The position numbers were made by a program, and so were the translations under genes. A DNA stretch of 64,000 nt, taken from assembly GCF_023952475.1 (NCBI RefSeq), contig NZ_JALHRX010000007.1, positions 62,001 to 126,000 of the forward strand, in the 5' to 3' direction. This DNA is from Cupriavidus sp. WGlv3. GTDB lineage: Bacteria > Pseudomonadota > Gammaproteobacteria > Burkholderiales > Burkholderiaceae. This document shows positions 26,217 to 36,704 of this stretch, in pieces. Below the pieces are notes generated by a model. That model did not search any database. It saw nothing but the letters and a program-made list of their open reading frames with translations, and was not told the DNA's origin. The number at the start of each line of letters is the position of its first letter. Position 1 is the stretch's first letter.

Positions 26217-26845
26217 GATTGTCTCTGGTGCCGGCGGCATGGCGCGATCGTTCGCGATCGGGCGCATATGGCCGGCATGGTTTGGTTCTCCCTGATGCGG
26301 CTGCCATGGCAGCCGCACATGCCGGCGGTGTGGGCCACCGGCGGGTCGTTGTCATCACATTGAGTGGCATTGCCAGCTTGCGAGCCGACACGACGGCGCG
26401 CATCCTAACCCGAGCCGGCGGTTTGCGCCGTGATCCCGGGTCGGATTGAACGCATTTCGTACCAATCCGATCGATGGACGGCATGCGCTTGCGTATTGGC
26501 GTGCCTTTTCGTGCAAGTTGTGCGCCGAAAGGCCCCTTCGCAACATCAACTTAACATACATGCTTGAATGTATATATAATACGCGCTTGCCCGGCATTCG
26601 GCCAGCCGCCCTCTGTGACCTACCCAGCACGGCGGGCAATCCTGCCGCAGGCCAGCCGGTCAATGTTTCCAGTCGTCATATAAAAGCCACCGTTCGTCGC
26701 AATCGTCACCGCGACGCCGCGATTTGTGGCTAGCATCACGCTTTTGTCCGCCGCAAAGCCTTGCGGCGCGCCATGTCGTTCCCGTTTGTCCGATGACAGG
26801 CCGGGGCGCCACGGCGGATCTCAAATTGCCATCATGGGGTTATCG
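26217..26845. other. Divergent regulatory region between acrR and acrA
   Basis: A 629-base region without a supportable gene. The segment near 26540-26585 is strikingly AT-rich and holds the operator and promoter listed separately. From there to acrA is a leader of about 260 bases with no obvious riboswitch. A short open frame at 26446-26733 has no SD, no family resemblance, and crosses the promoter. Confidence 0.6.
26551..26580 (+). promoter_or_regulatory. AcrR-type operator embedded in a sigma-70 promoter
   Basis: The inverted repeat ACATACAT (26554-26561), six-base spacer, ATGTATAT (26568-26575) is close to the E. coli AcrR operator (arms TACATACAT / ATGTATGTA). TTAACA at 26551-26556 and TATAAT at 26575-26580 form -35/-10 boxes with 18-bp spacing, so the operator fills the spacer. 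Repressor binding would occlude RNA polymerase. The promoter may serve acrA; the reverse strand could serve acrR. Confidence 0.8.
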
Positions 26846-28096
26846 ATGAGGAAGTCCCAACGTATCAGTCGCGTTGCAGCCTGTGCACTAGCGGCCCTGT
26901 CGGCCGTGGCGCTGTCCGCCTGCGGCGACAAGAAGGCCGAGGGCGGCGCCCCGCCGCCGCCTGAAGTGGGCGTGGTCACCGTGACGCCGTCGCCGGTCGC
27001 CGTCGTCAATGAACTGCCGGGCCGCCTGGAAGGCGTGCGCACGGCCGAAGTGCGCGCCCGCGTCGAAGGCATCGTGCTGTCGCGCAACTACACCGAAGGC
27101 GGCGAAGTGAAGGCCGGCCAGGTCATGTTCCGCATCGACCCCGCCTCCTACCAGGCCGAACTGGCCTCGGCGCAGGCCGCGCTGCAGCGCGCCGAAGCCA
27201 ACGCCGTGTCGGCGCGCCTGAAGGCCGACCGCTACAAGCCGCTGGTGGCGGTCAATGCGGTCAGCAAGCAGGAGTACGACGACGCCGTCGCCGCCGCGGG
27301 CCAGGCCAATGCCGACGTGGCTTCGGCCAAGGCCGCGGTGCGCACCGCCCAGATCAACCTGGGCTACACCACCGTGACCGCGCCGATCAGCGGCCGCGCC
27401 GGCCGCGCGCTGGTGACCGAGGGCGCGCTGGTGGGCAAGGGCGAGGCGACCAAGCTGGCGCTGGTGGAGCAGGTCGACCCGATGTGGGTCACCTTCACCC
27501 AGCCGGCCTCCGAAGTCACACGCCTGCGCCGCGCGATCGAGTCCGGCGCGGTCAAGGGCATGAACGGCGGCGCCCGCGTGCACCTGTTCGTCGAGGACGG
27601 GCGCGAGTATGCGCACACCGGCAAGCTGCTGTTCTCCGACATGACGGTCGACCCGACCACCGGCGCGATCACGCTGCGGGCGCAGTTCCCCAACCCGAAC
27701 CGCGAGCTGCTGTCGGGCACCTTCGTGCGCGTGAAGATCGAGCAGGGCGTGGACGAGAACGCGCTGACCGTGCCGCAGCGCGCGCTGATCCGCGGCGCCC
27801 AGGGCGCCAGCGTGATGGTGGTGGGTGCCGACGGCAACGTCGCGGCGGTGCCGGTCAAGGCGCCGCAGGCGATCGGTGACCGCTGGATCGTGACCGAAGG
27901 GCTGAAGGGCGGCGAGAAGGTGATCGTCGAGGGCCTGCAGAAGGTCAAGGTCGGCGCGCCCGCCAAGGCCGTGCCGTTCGTGCAGGCCGGCGCCTCGGCA
28001 CCGGCCGCAACCCCGGCCGCGGCTTCCGCCGCTCCCGCCTCGGCGCCCAAGGCCGAAGCGAAGCAGCAAGTCAGCGCCGAGGGCAAGCAAGGCTGA
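26846..28096 (+). CDS. acrA: RND efflux periplasmic adaptor lipoprotein, AcrA-like
   Basis: 416-residue membrane-fusion lipoprotein: signal peptide ending in lipobox LSAC (Cys about 27), lipoyl half-motif RTAEVRARVEGIVLSRNYTE, a coiled-coil hairpin (AELASAQAALQRAEANAVSA), the second half-motif VTAPISGRAGRALVTEG, and beta-barrel plus membrane-proximal domains. The C-terminus is Ala/Pro-rich. Residue patterns match AcrA/MexA/CmeA. Start 26846 is preferred over 26834 because GGGGT lies at SD distance. Followed by the pump gene after 72 bases. Confidence 0.92.
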   Translation: MRKSQRISRVAACALAALSAVALSACGDKKAEGGAPPPPEVGVVTVTPSPVAVVNELPGRLEGVRTAEVRARVEGIVLSRNYTEGGEVKAGQVMFRIDPASYQAELASAQAALQRAEANAVSARLKADRYKPLVAVNAVSKQEYDDAVAAAGQANADVASAKAAVRTAQINLGYTTVTAPISGRAGRALVTEGALVGKGEATKLALVEQVDPMWVTFTQPASEVTRLRRAIESGAVKGMNGGARVHLFVEDGREYAHTGKLLFSDMTVDPTTGAITLRAQFPNPNRELLSGTFVRVKIEQGVDENALTVPQRALIRGAQGASVMVVGADGNVAAVPVKAPQAIGDRWIVTEGLKGGEKVIVEGLQKVKVGAPAKAVPFVQAGASAPAATPAAASAAPASAPKAEAKQQVSAEGKQG

Positions 28097-28168
28097 ACAC
28101 CGCCGGGCCGCGGCGGCTGACGCCAGCCGCCGCGGCCCACAGGGCTAGACAAAGAGGGAGCCAGTCTT

Positions 28169-31100
28169 ATGGCCAAGTTTTTTATCGACCGGCCGGTGTT
28201 CGCGTGGGTGCTCGCGCTGATCATCGTGCTGGGCGGCATATTGTCGATCCTGCAGCTGCCGATCGCGCAATATCCGAACATCGCCCCGCCGACGATCTCG
28301 GTCACCGCCACCTATCCGGGTGCGTCGGCCAAGACGCTGGAGGATTCCGTCACTTCGGTGATCGAGCAGGAGCTTAACGGCGCCCCCAACCTGCTCTACT
28401 ACAGCTCCACCAGCGAGTCGTCCGGCCTGGCCAGCATCACCATCGCCTTTGCGCCGGGTTCGAACGTCGACCTGAACTCGGTCGAGGTGCAGAACCGCCT
28501 CAAGCGCGTGGAAGCGCGCCTGCCGGCCGAAGTGCGCCAGCAGGGCGTGCGCGTCGACAAGGCCGGGAACAACTACATGATGTTCCTGACCGTGTCGTCC
28601 AAGTCCGGCACGGCCAGCGCGATCCAGCTCGGCAACTACGTCTCGGCGCAGGTGATCGACTCGATCCGCCGCGTGCCCGGCGTGGGCCAGGCCGACCTGT
28701 TCGGCACCGAGTACGCGATGCGGATCTGGCTGGACCCGGCCAAGCTGACCGGCTTCAACCTGACCCCGACCGACGTCACCGCCGCAGTGGGCGAGCAGAA
28801 CATCCAGGTCGCCGTGGGCGAGCTGGGCGGGACGCCCTCGCCCAAGGGCACCGAGCTCAACGCCACCGTCACCACCGAAAGCCGGCTGACCACGCCGGAG
28901 CAGTTCGGCAACATCCTGCTGCGCACCAACCCGGACGGGTCGTCGGTGCGCATCAAGGACGTCGGCCGCGTGGAACTGGGCGGCGCCGACTACTCGACCC
29001 AGGCCCGCACCAACGGCAAGCCGTCGGCGGCCATCGCCATCAAGCTGGCCCCGACCGGCAACGCGCTCGCCACCGCCACCGCGGTGCGCGCCAAGATGGA
29101 AGAGCTGTCGAAGAACTTCCCGGGGGACTACGAGTACTCGGTGCCGTACGACACCTCGGCCTTCGTCAAGATCTCGATCGAGGAAGTGATCAAGACCCTG
29201 CTCGAAGCCGTGGTGCTGGTGTTCCTGGTGATGTACCTGTTCCTGCAGAACTTCCGCGCCACGCTGATCCCGACGCTGGTGGTGCCGATCGCGCTGCTGG
29301 GCACGTTCGGCGCGCTGCTGGCATTCGGCTTCTCGATCAACGTGCTGACCATGTTCGGCATGGTGCTAGCCATCGGTATCCTGGTGGACGATGCCATCGT
29401 GGTGGTCGAGAACGTCGAGCGGATCATGAGCGAGGAAGGCCTGTCGCCGCGCGAAGCGACGCGCAAGGCCATGGGCCAGATCACCGGCGCCATCGTCGGC
29501 ATCACGCTGGTGCTGACCGCGGTGTTCATCCCGATGGCGTTCTTCTCGGGCTCGGTGGGCAACATCTACCGCCAGTTCTCGCTGTCGCTGATCGCCTCGA
29601 TGGCGTTCTCGGCGCTGCTGGCGCTGACGCTGACCCCGGCGCTGTGCGCGACCATGCTCAAGCCGGTGGAAGCGGGCCATCACCATGAGAAGAAGGGTTT
29701 CTTCGGCTGGTTCAACCGCACCTTCGCCACGGCCTCGACCGGCTACCAGGGCGTGGTCGCGCGCATCCTCAAGCGCACCGGCCGCTACCTGATCATCTAC
29801 GCGCTGATCATCGCCGGCGTGGTGGTGCTGTTCAAGCGCCTGCCGTCGTCGTTCCTGCCCGATGAAGACCAGGGCTACATGATCACCGTGGTGCAGCTGC
29901 CCAACGGCGCGACCCAGGACCGTACCATCGGCGTGCTCAAGCAGATCGAGGACTACTACCTGCAGAAGGAAAGCAAGGTGGTGGACCAGATGATCACGGT
30001 GGCGGGCTTCTCGTTCTTCGGCCGCGGCCAGAACGGCGGTATCGCGTTCGTGCGCCTGAAGGACTGGAAGGAGCGTACCGGCGACGGCGAGACCGCGCAG
30101 GCGCTGGTCGGCCGTGCCTTCGGCGCGCTGTCGTTCATCAAGGACGCGATCATCTTCCCGCTCAACCCGCCGGCGATTTCCGAGCTGGGCAACTCCTCGG
30201 GCTTTGACTTCCGCCTGCAGGACCGCACCGGCCAGGGCCACGCCAAGCTGATGGAAGCGCGCAACATGATGCTCGGCATGGCCGCGCAGAGCCCGGTGCT
30301 GATGGGCGTGCGCCCCGAAGGCCAGGAAGACGCGCCGCAGCTGCAGATCGACATCGACCGCGAGAAGGCCAAGGCGCTCGGCGTCTCGGTGGCGAGCATC
30401 AACTCGACGCTGTCGATCGCCTTCGGCTCCAACTACGTCAACGACTTCATCTACGAAGGCCGCGTGCGCAAGGTGATCGTGCAGGCCGAAGGCGCCGACC
30501 GCCGGCTGCCGGACGACCTGACCAAGCTGCGCGTGCGCAACAGCAACGGCGACATGGTGGCGTTCGCGGCGTTCGCGACCTCGAAGTGGGTGATGGGCTC
30601 GCCGCGCCTGGAGCGCTACAACGGCATGCCGGCGGTGAAGCTGGCGGGCCAGGCCGCGCCGGGCCGCAGTACCGGCGAAGCCATGCGCGTGATGGAGGAA
30701 AACTTCGCCAAGCTGCCGCCGGGCTTCGGCTTCGAGTGGTCGGGTCAGTCGTACGAAGAACGCCTGGCCGGCTCGCAGGAACCGATCCTGTACACGCTGT
30801 CGCTGATCATCGTGTTCCTGTGCCTGGCCGCGCTGTATGAAAGCTGGTCGATCCCGTTCTCGGTGCTGCTGGTGGTGCCGCTGGGCGTGCTCGGCGCGCT
30901 GCTGGGCGTGACGCTGCGCGGCATGCCCAACGACGTGTACTTCAAGGTGGGCCTGATCGCCACCATCGGCCTGTCGGCGAAGAACGCCATCCTGATCGTG
31001 GAATTCGCCAAGGACCTGCAGGCGCAGGGCAAGGGCCTGATCGAAGCCACGCTGGAAGCGGTGCACCTGCGCTTCCGCCCGATCCTGATGACGTCGATGG

Positions 31101-31321
31101 CGTTCATCCTGGGCGTGCTGCCGCTGGCGATCGCCACGGGCGCGGGCTCGGGCAGCCAGCGCGCCATCGGTACCGGCGTGATGGGCGGGATGATCACGGC
31201 CACGGTGCTGGCGATCTTCCTGGTGCCGGTGTTCTTCGTGGTGGTGCGCAAGCGCTTCAAGGGCAGTGCTCGCCAGCGCATGCTGGACCAGAAGTGGCAC
31301 GATCCCCAAGAGGAAATCTGA
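28169..31321 (+). CDS. acrB: RND multidrug efflux pump, AcrB/MexB-like
   Basis: 1050-residue HAE1-family pump, the usual AcrB length (1049). N-terminus [19 protein letters not shown] is the standard first helix. TM4 has [18 protein letters not shown] with D407/D408 at the E. coli positions, and TM10 has [13 protein letters not shown] with K938. Porter and docking domains are complete and no frameshift is seen. An AGGGAG lies before the ATG. It exports diverse amphiphilic drugs by proton antiport, together with the adaptor upstream and the OprM-like channel downstream (two bases after its stop). Confidence 0.95.
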   Translation: MAKFFIDRPVFAWVLALIIVLGGILSILQLPIAQYPNIAPPTISVTATYPGASAKTLEDSVTSVIEQELNGAPNLLYYSSTSESSGLASITIAFAPGSNVDLNSVEVQNRLKRVEARLPAEVRQQGVRVDKAGNNYMMFLTVSSKSGTASAIQLGNYVSAQVIDSIRRVPGVGQADLFGTEYAMRIWLDPAKLTGFNLTPTDVTAAVGEQNIQVAVGELGGTPSPKGTELNATVTTESRLTTPEQFGNILLRTNPDGSSVRIKDVGRVELGGADYSTQARTNGKPSAAIAIKLAPTGNALATATAVRAKMEELSKNFPGDYEYSVPYDTSAFVKISIEEVIKTLLEAVVLVFLVMYLFLQNFRATLIPTLVVPIALLGTFGALLAFGFSINVLTMFGMVLAIGILVDDAIVVVENVERIMSEEGLSPREATRKAMGQITGAIVGITLVLTAVFIPMAFFSGSVGNIYRQFSLSLIASMAFSALLALTLTPALCATMLKPVEAGHHHEKKGFFGWFNRTFATASTGYQGVVARILKRTGRYLIIYALIIAGVVVLFKRLPSSFLPDEDQGYMITVVQLPNGATQDRTIGVLKQIEDYYLQKESKVVDQMITVAGFSFFGRGQNGGIAFVRLKDWKERTGDGETAQALVGRAFGALSFIKDAIIFPLNPPAISELGNSSGFDFRLQDRTGQGHAKLMEARNMMLGMAAQSPVLMGVRPEGQEDAPQLQIDIDREKAKALGVSVASINSTLSIAFGSNYVNDFIYEGRVRKVIVQAEGADRRLPDDLTKLRVRNSNGDMVAFAAFATSKWVMGSPRLERYNGMPAVKLAGQAAPGRSTGEAMRVMEENFAKLPPGFGFEWSGQSYEERLAGSQEPILYTLSLIIVFLCLAALYESWSIPFSVLLVVPLGVLGALLGVTLRGMPNDVYFKVGLIATIGLSAKNAILIVEFAKDLQAQGKGLIEATLEAVHLRFRPILMTSMAFILGVLPLAIATGAGSGSQRAIGTGVMGGMITATVLAIFLVPVFFVVVRKRFKGSARQRMLDQKWHDPQEEI

Positions 31322-31323
31322 AC

Positions 31324-32811
31324 ATGACCAAGACTCTGACCACACTGCTGCTGGTGGCCGGCGTTCTGACGGGGTGCACGCTGGCCCCCCACTATGACCG
31401 CCCTGCCCCGCCGGTGGCAGACAGCTTCCCGACCGCGCCCGAAGGCTATGCCACGGCCGAGGTGAAGAGCGGCGAAACCCGCCGCGCCGCCGACATCGGC
31501 TGGCGCGAGTTCTTCCGCGACCCGCGCCTGCAGGCGCTGATCGCGAACTCGCTGGAAAACAACCGCGACCTGCGCACCGCGGCGCTGCGCATCGAGGAAG
31601 CGCGCGCGCTGTATCAGGTGCAGCGTGCCGACCTGCTGCCCACGGTGAACGTCGACGGCAGCTACACCCGGGCCCGCACCACCGCGGCCCAGGCGGCGAC
31701 GGTGCTCGGGCAGCCGGGCGTGACCGAGGTGTACCAGGTCGGCCTGGGCATCTCGTCGTACGAGCTCGATTTCTTCGGGCGCGTGCGCAGCCTGTCCAAT
31801 GCCGCGCTGGCGCAGTATTTCGCCACCGAAGAGGCGCGCCGCTCGGCGCACATCTCGCTGGTGTCGGAAGTCGCCAAGGCCTACCTGGCCGAACGCGCCT
31901 ATGCCGAACAGTACGAGCTGGCGCGCGACTCCCTGAAGGCGCGCGAAAGCACCTACGGACTGGCCAAGCAGCGCTTCGAGGCCGGCGCCACCTCGGCGCT
32001 TGACCTGCGCGACAACGAGTCGCTGGTGGCGCAGGCCCGCGTCGCCGCGGCGCAGCTGGCACGCCAGCGCGCGCAGGCGCACAACGCGCTCGAAGTGCTG
32101 GTGGGCAAGCCCATCGGCACCATCGAGAACCTGCCCGAGCCGATGCGCCTGTCGGACGAGCGCATCATCAGCGATATCCCGCCGGGGCTGCCGTCGGACC
32201 TGCTCGAGCAGCGTCCCGATATCCGCCAGGCCGAGCAGCAGCTGCTGTCGGCCAACGCCAATATCGGCGCGGCGCGCGCGGCGTTCTTTCCGCGCATCAC
32301 GCTGACCGCCAGCGGCGGCACCATCAGCCCGACGTTCTCGGGGCTGTTCGATGCCGGCACGCGCGCCTGGTCGTTCGCGCCGCAGCTGGTGCTGCCGATC
32401 TTCGATTTCGGCCGCAACCTGTCCAACCTGGACCTGGCCAACGTGCGCAAGAACATCCAGGTCGCCAACTACGAGAAGACCATCCAGACAGCCTTCGCGG
32501 AAGTGGCGGACGCGCTGGTGGCACGCGGCACGCTGGAAGACCAGGTGGCGGGCCAGGAACAGGCGCGCAACGCCGAGGCCGCTCGCTACGAGCTGTCGCG
32601 CCTGCGCTTCCGCAGCGGCGTGGCCAGCTACCTGGACGAGCTCGATGCACAGCGCCAGCTGTTCACCGCCGAGCAGGCGCTGGTGCAGGCGCGGCAGCTG
32701 CGGCTGAACAATGCGATCGATTTGTACCGGTCGCTGGGCGGCGGCTTGCAGGAGAGCAGTGCGGTGGCGCAGCAGGGCACGCCGGCGCAGCAGGGGACGG
32801 TGACACAGTAA
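31324..32811 (+). CDS. oprM: Outer-membrane efflux channel lipoprotein, OprM/NodT family
   Basis: 495-residue outer-membrane factor: signal peptide with lipobox LTGC (Cys about 18), then two tandem OEP repeats. Typical motifs are ELDFFGRVRSLSNAALAQYF, RQAEQQLLSANANIGAARAAFFPRI (split here as RQAEQQLLSANANIG and AARAAFFPRI) and FDFGRN. The C-terminal tail is Gln-rich. Start 31324 is two bases after the pump stop; an upstream frame overlapping the pump lacks a signal peptide. Completes the tripartite pump; a strong terminator follows. Confidence 0.92.
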   Translation: MTKTLTTLLLVAGVLTGCTLAPHYDRPAPPVADSFPTAPEGYATAEVKSGETRRAADIGWREFFRDPRLQALIANSLENNRDLRTAALRIEEARALYQVQRADLLPTVNVDGSYTRARTTAAQAATVLGQPGVTEVYQVGLGISSYELDFFGRVRSLSNAALAQYFATEEARRSAHISLVSEVAKAYLAERAYAEQYELARDSLKARESTYGLAKQRFEAGATSALDLRDNESLVAQARVAAAQLARQRAQAHNALEVLVGKPIGTIENLPEPMRLSDERIISDIPPGLPSDLLEQRPDIRQAEQQLLSANANIGAARAAFFPRITLTASGGTISPTFSGLFDAGTRAWSFAPQLVLPIFDFGRNLSNLDLANVRKNIQVANYEKTIQTAFAEVADALVARGTLEDQVAGQEQARNAEAARYELSRLRFRSGVASYLDELDAQRQLFTAEQALVQARQLRLNNAIDLYRSLGGGLQESSAVAQQGTPAQQGTVTQ

Positions 32812-32831
32812 CGCCGCCTGTTGCCCTAACA

Positions 32832-32864
32832 AAAAACGACGCGCCTCGGCGCGTCGTTTTTTTT
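32832..32864 (+). terminator. Rho-independent terminator after oprM
   Basis: An A-run, an 8-bp GC-rich stem (CGACGCGC / GCGCGTCG) with a CTCG loop and a run of eight T, 20 bases after the oprM stop. The symmetric A and T runs let it work in both directions, so it could also end the convergent OmpW transcript. Confidence 0.92.
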
Positions 32865-32876
32865 GCTGGTGGTTCG

Positions 32877-32904
32877 CTCCCCTCTCCCGCAAGCGGGAGA
32901 GGGA
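32877..32904 (+). repeat. Interspersed palindromic repeat, copy 2 (core only)
   Basis: 11-bp stem CCCTCTCCCGC / GCGGGAGAGGG around an AA loop, the same core as at 21804 but without the TCCACGAAGT tail. It sits beside the terminator in the gap between oprM and the convergent ompW-like gene. Confidence 0.8.
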
Positions 32905-32964
32905 GTACACAGTCGGCGGTTCGAGGGACACAAGCCAGTGGTGTCGCCACTGATTTTTTCGTCC

Positions 32965-33804
32965 TCAAAACTTGTACGAAGCCGCCACGAAGAACACCAG
33001 CGGATTCGGCTCCAGCCTGGTCTTCGAGGTCGACAGCACGGTGCCGTCGGCCGCCTTGATCGTCATCGTCGACGTGGTCTTCAGCGGGATGTAGGTCACT
33101 GCCGCCGTCAGCCCCCAGTGCTCGTCGAAGTTGTAGGTGCCGCCGATATTGAAGACGGGCGCCCACGACGACGAGGCATCGGCGCTGACCGAGGTCGGTC
33201 CCGGAATGCCCGCGCCCGCGGCCAGGATGGCGCCGAGGTTGTTGTTGACCGAGCTGGCGAAGGCCGGATTGACTTCGATGTTGGTAAAGAAGTTGTACGA
33301 GACCCCGAGCCCCAGGAACGGCCGGAAGCGCGTGCCCGGCTCGAGGAAGTGGTACTGCACCATCGCCGCCGGGCTCCACTGGCGCGCCTTGGTGATGATC
33401 GGGTTCAGCGACGGGTCGCCCAGGCTCTGGCGGCCGAGCGCGCCGGCCGGGCCGGGCGGGATCAGCTCGCCATGGCCATAGAGCTTGAATTCGGGCGGGA
33501 TGCCGCCCACCGCGGTGATGGCGATATGGTCGGTGACGAAGTGGCTGAAGGTCAGCCCCAGCGTATTGGCGTTGGACGACGAGATGCTGCTGCCCGGCGC
33601 GGTGAAGCTCGACGGCAGCCCGAGCGGGTAGTTGATCGGCACGTCCAGCAGCGTGGTGGTGAGCGGGTCGCTCTGGCCGTGGGTCCGGATATGGAACCAG
33701 CCGGCCGAGACCACGTTGTCGCCCTTCTTCTGGGCGTGGGCAGGCACGGCGATGCTGGCCAGCGCGGCCAGCACCAGCGCGAGCGTCAGGTGCAAGGTCT
33801 TCAT
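32965..33804 (-). CDS. ompW: OmpW-family outer-membrane porin
   Basis: 279-residue protein with a signal peptide (residues 1-24, ending AHAQ) and an 8-stranded beta-barrel. OmpW hallmarks are VSAGWFHIRTHGQSDPL near the start, FRPFLGLGVSYNFFTNIEV in the middle, FDEHWGLTAAVTYIPLKT, and the C-terminal strand LVFFVAASYKF ending in Phe. OmpW barrels have a hydrophobic lumen and are linked to uptake of small hydrophobic molecules. It follows two lipoprotein genes on the same strand, suggesting a shared role at the outer membrane. Confidence 0.88.
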   Translation of the reverse strand: MKTLHLTLALVLAALASIAVPAHAQKKGDNVVSAGWFHIRTHGQSDPLTTTLLDVPINYPLGLPSSFTAPGSSISSSNANTLGLTFSHFVTDHIAITAVGGIPPEFKLYGHGELIPPGPAGALGRQSLGDPSLNPIITKARQWSPAAMVQYHFLEPGTRFRPFLGLGVSYNFFTNIEVNPAFASSVNNNLGAILAAGAGIPGPTSVSADASSSWAPVFNIGGTYNFDEHWGLTAAVTYIPLKTTSTMTIKAADGTVLSTSKTRLEPNPLVFFVAASYKF

Positions 33805-33885
33805 GTTGTGTCCCCGGGCAGTGAAGTCACTGGTGATGCATCGATGAGGGCGCCGGGGCTGCGATGGCCCCGGGCCTGGGCCGGC

Positions 33886-35154
33886 TTATTGCACGAAGGC
33901 GCCGACGGTGAAGTACGGGCCGCTGTCGCGCTGCTCCAGGAAGCCGAACACGCCGCCGGTGAACATCAGCTTGCCGGTCGGCGCCGAGCCCGCCGGCGCC
34001 TCGCGGCGCGAGGTGCGCACCACGCCCGGCACCTGCTGCGCGAAGTCGAGCCGGTACGGGATCGCCAGCGACGCATCGGACGGCCGGAACGGATCCATCA
34101 TGGTCGCGGCGGCGCCCACCAGTGCCGTCACGCGGTAGTTGAAGTTGCTGTCGACGCCGACGTATTCGCCATTGACCGTGCCCTCGGTGACCGCCACTGC
34201 CGGCGCCATCATGCCGATGCCGATCTCGTCGTCGGCGCCCAGGGGCCCGTTGGCGAGCGAGTCGTTGGCATAGCCCACGCGGATCATGATCGGCACCAGC
34301 TGGCCGCGCAGCTTGCCGACGATCAGGTAGGCCTTGCCCAGCGTGCTGCCCAGCGTGGGCGGCTGGCTCTCGGCCTTGTAGTGGGTCGACAGCAGCGCGC
34401 CGCTGGGCTGCGGCACGAAGTTGTTGCCCTTGCGCTCGCAGGTGTTGGTAGCGTTGTCGCACACCGTGAACGAGCCGTCGGCGGCGAGCGCCATGCGGTA
34501 GTCCTGCGCCACCAGCTGGAACTGCTTGGACGGCACCTCGTGGAAGCCGGTGCCGTGGTATTGCCCGGCGATCTTCGACAGGTCGGTCTCGGTCTGCGCG
34601 AAGCCGATGAACTGGAAGTACGGGAAGGTGGTATCGGGCACCGCCCCGGCGCCAAGCACGCCGTTGAACTGGATGCGCGCGCCCGGGATGGTGCCGCCCG
34701 CCACGCCTTCGCCGACGAAGAGCTTGGCCGGGCGGTTCGGATCGAGGCTGGCGCCGCTCAGCTCGAACGCGCACTGGTTCAGCTTCTCGGTGGGCAGGCC
34801 GGTCTCGGCCTTGAGCGTGCCGCGCAGCACGTTCCGGCCGTTGGTGGGATCGCTGCGGGTGGGCTGCACTGTGCCGGTCTGGCGCGGCACCGAGGAATCG
34901 AGGAAGGTCACCTGCCAGGTCATGCGAGAGGTGTCGATCTGCACCTTGACCAGTTCGCCCGAGCCGGTGCCGCCGGTGAAGGTGGTGTTGTAGTCCAGCG
35001 CTGCCGGGCACAGCCGCGTCTGCGCGGCCGTCGGCGTGGCCGGGGCGTCGTCGCCGCCGCCGCCACCGCCGCAGGCGGCAAGCATGGCGGTGGCGGCCAC
35101 TGCCAGCGCGCGCGCCGGCGCGCTCGATGGGCGCGGAAGGATGATTGGATGCAT
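33886..35154 (-). CDS. DUF2957-like lipoprotein (copy B)
   Basis: 422-residue predicted lipoprotein. The signal peptide ends LAACGGGGGG, so Cys about 28 is lipidated and followed by a Gly-rich spacer. The body begins LCPAALDYNTTFTGGTGSGE and ends GGVFGFLEQRDSGPYFTVG. It is a diverged paralogue of the next upstream gene (LCPAALDYGTTFTGGSGAGE). I recall DUF2957 as a family largely confined to Cupriavidus, Ralstonia and relatives, without known function. Three cysteines in the mature part could form disulfides. Outer-membrane attachment is likely; function unknown. Confidence 0.75.
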   Translation of the reverse strand: MHPIILPRPSSAPARALAVAATAMLAACGGGGGGDDAPATPTAAQTRLCPAALDYNTTFTGGTGSGELVKVQIDTSRMTWQVTFLDSSVPRQTGTVQPTRSDPTNGRNVLRGTLKAETGLPTEKLNQCAFELSGASLDPNRPAKLFVGEGVAGGTIPGARIQFNGVLGAGAVPDTTFPYFQFIGFAQTETDLSKIAGQYHGTGFHEVPSKQFQLVAQDYRMALAADGSFTVCDNATNTCERKGNNFVPQPSGALLSTHYKAESQPPTLGSTLGKAYLIVGKLRGQLVPIMIRVGYANDSLANGPLGADDEIGIGMMAPAVAVTEGTVNGEYVGVDSNFNYRVTALVGAAATMMDPFRPSDASLAIPYRLDFAQQVPGVVRTSRREAPAGSAPTGKLMFTGGVFGFLEQRDSGPYFTVGAFVQ

Positions 35155-35189
35155 GGCTTGGTCTCCTCGTTGTTTTGTCTGCGCTGCGC

Positions 35190-36545
35190 TCAGGGTGCCG
35201 CGAGCACGCCCACGCGGAAGGTCGGGCTGCTGCCGCCGGTGCCGGACAAGTGGCTGAACACACGGCCGCTGGCGATGAGCGCGCCGGTGGTGCCGCTGTT
35301 GTCGGTGGTGGTGACCATGCCCGCCGCGGCCTGCGTGAAATCGAGCTGGAAGCCGCCGGTCTGGTTCATCGTCATCGGATCGAGCAGGTCGACGCGCGCG
35401 CCCTTGATCAGCGACGCGGTGTAGGCAAAGTCGCTGCCCGAGCCGATATAGCCGCCGTCGAGCCGGCCGCTTGAGACAGTGGTGGCCGGCGCCATCAGCG
35501 CGAGCCCGGATTCATCGTCGACATTGACCGTCAGCGGCAACAGCGAGATCTGCGCGTAGCCAGTGCGCACCAGCAGCGGCACCAGCGCGCCATCGAGCTT
35601 GCCGACCACCATCAGCCCCTTGGCGCGGCTGGCGTTGCTGGCGGTGATGGCCTGGCCGTGGAACGACGGATAGCGGCGGCTACCGTCGGCATTGCTGCTT
35701 TCGAATGCGCCGTCGGCGCTGCGCAGCTTCCAGTTGTTGCCGGTGCTGAGGCAACTGCCGCTCGCCGTGGTGCAGCTGCCGTCGTCGTTGAGCGTCTCGG
35801 TGGTCTGCGCGGTGGCGGGCGTGAAATGGCTCGAGGCGGTCAGCGTGCCGCCGGACGGCACCTGGTGGTAGCCCAGCAGGTTGTAGGTGCCGGCCACCCT
35901 GGCGAAATCGGTCTCGGTCTGCGCGAACGCCAGCACCGGGTAGAACGGGAAGGTGGTGGCCGGGATCGCGCCAAGGCCCAGCACGCCCGGATAGGAGATG
36001 GTCGCGCCCGGGATGCCGCCGCCGGCGACGCCGTTGCCGAGAAAGATCACCGGCGGTTTGGCGCTGTCGATATTCGCCTGCGAGACACCGTCCGAGGCCG
36101 TGGCGGTCTGCAGCGCCACCGCGCAGCGGTTCTGCTCGGCGGTAGGCAGCGAGCTCAGGTTGGCGAAGGTGCCGGTGAAGGTCACGCCCGCGCGCGTCGG
36201 ACTGACGCTGCCGGGCTGCCTGGGCACCGGCGACTCGATGATCTCCAGCTGGTACGTGCGCGCCGCGGTATCGAAGCGCAGCCTGACCAGCTCGCCCGCG
36301 CCGGAGCCGCCGGTGAAGGTGGTGCCGTAGTCCAGTGCCGCCGGGCACAGCGATCCGGGCGGACCGCCGATGGTGACCGGCCCCTGTGCCGGGCACGTGC
36401 CCGTGTCCGCGCATTGCGGCGGCGCCTGCGTGCCGGCGCGCGGCGCGTCCTCATCGCCGCCGCCGCCCCCGCAGCCGGCCAGCACCGCGGCCACACTCAC
36501 CCCTGTCACAACCAAGGTCCTGCGCCAAAGCCTCGACATGGTCAT
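35190..36545 (-). CDS. DUF2957-like lipoprotein (copy A)
   Basis: 451-residue predicted lipoprotein starting MTMSRLWRR with lipobox LAGC (Cys about 23) and a following Gly-rich spacer. An AGGAG precedes the ATG at 36545; the longer frame to 36656 has no signal peptide. The body shares LCPAALDYGTTF, PVPRQPGSVSPTR and a C-terminal GRVF...FRVG with copy B, but the copies are clearly diverged. The gene ends 35 bases before copy B begins, so both are co-transcribed. Function unknown; context with OmpW and oxidoreductases suggests handling of a hydrophobic substrate. Confidence 0.75.
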   Translation of the reverse strand: MTMSRLWRRTLVVTGVSVAAVLAGCGGGGGDEDAPRAGTQAPPQCADTGTCPAQGPVTIGGPPGSLCPAALDYGTTFTGGSGAGELVRLRFDTAARTYQLEIIESPVPRQPGSVSPTRAGVTFTGTFANLSSLPTAEQNRCAVALQTATASDGVSQANIDSAKPPVIFLGNGVAGGGIPGATISYPGVLGLGAIPATTFPFYPVLAFAQTETDFARVAGTYNLLGYHQVPSGGTLTASSHFTPATAQTTETLNDDGSCTTASGSCLSTGNNWKLRSADGAFESSNADGSRRYPSFHGQAITASNASRAKGLMVVGKLDGALVPLLVRTGYAQISLLPLTVNVDDESGLALMAPATTVSSGRLDGGYIGSGSDFAYTASLIKGARVDLLDPMTMNQTGGFQLDFTQAAAGMVTTTDNSGTTGALIASGRVFSHLSGTGGSSPTFRVGVLAAP

Positions 36546-36704
36546 TGCCTGTCTCCTGTCTTTCCTGCGACCCCTGTTGCCGGATCGGCGGTCCGGCTCT
36601 GCGTCCGGATCCTGTCGTGAGCGGCGACTGTCGCCGCGCACGGGTTTCAGCGTCAATAGAGCGGCCGTTCCAAACGGGCGCGGCCGCGCGCGGTGCGTGC
36701 CGCG

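Noticed and set aside
26446..26733. 95-codon frame between acrR and acrA
   Set aside because: Runs across the AcrR operator and -10 box and shows no recognisable domain or SD.
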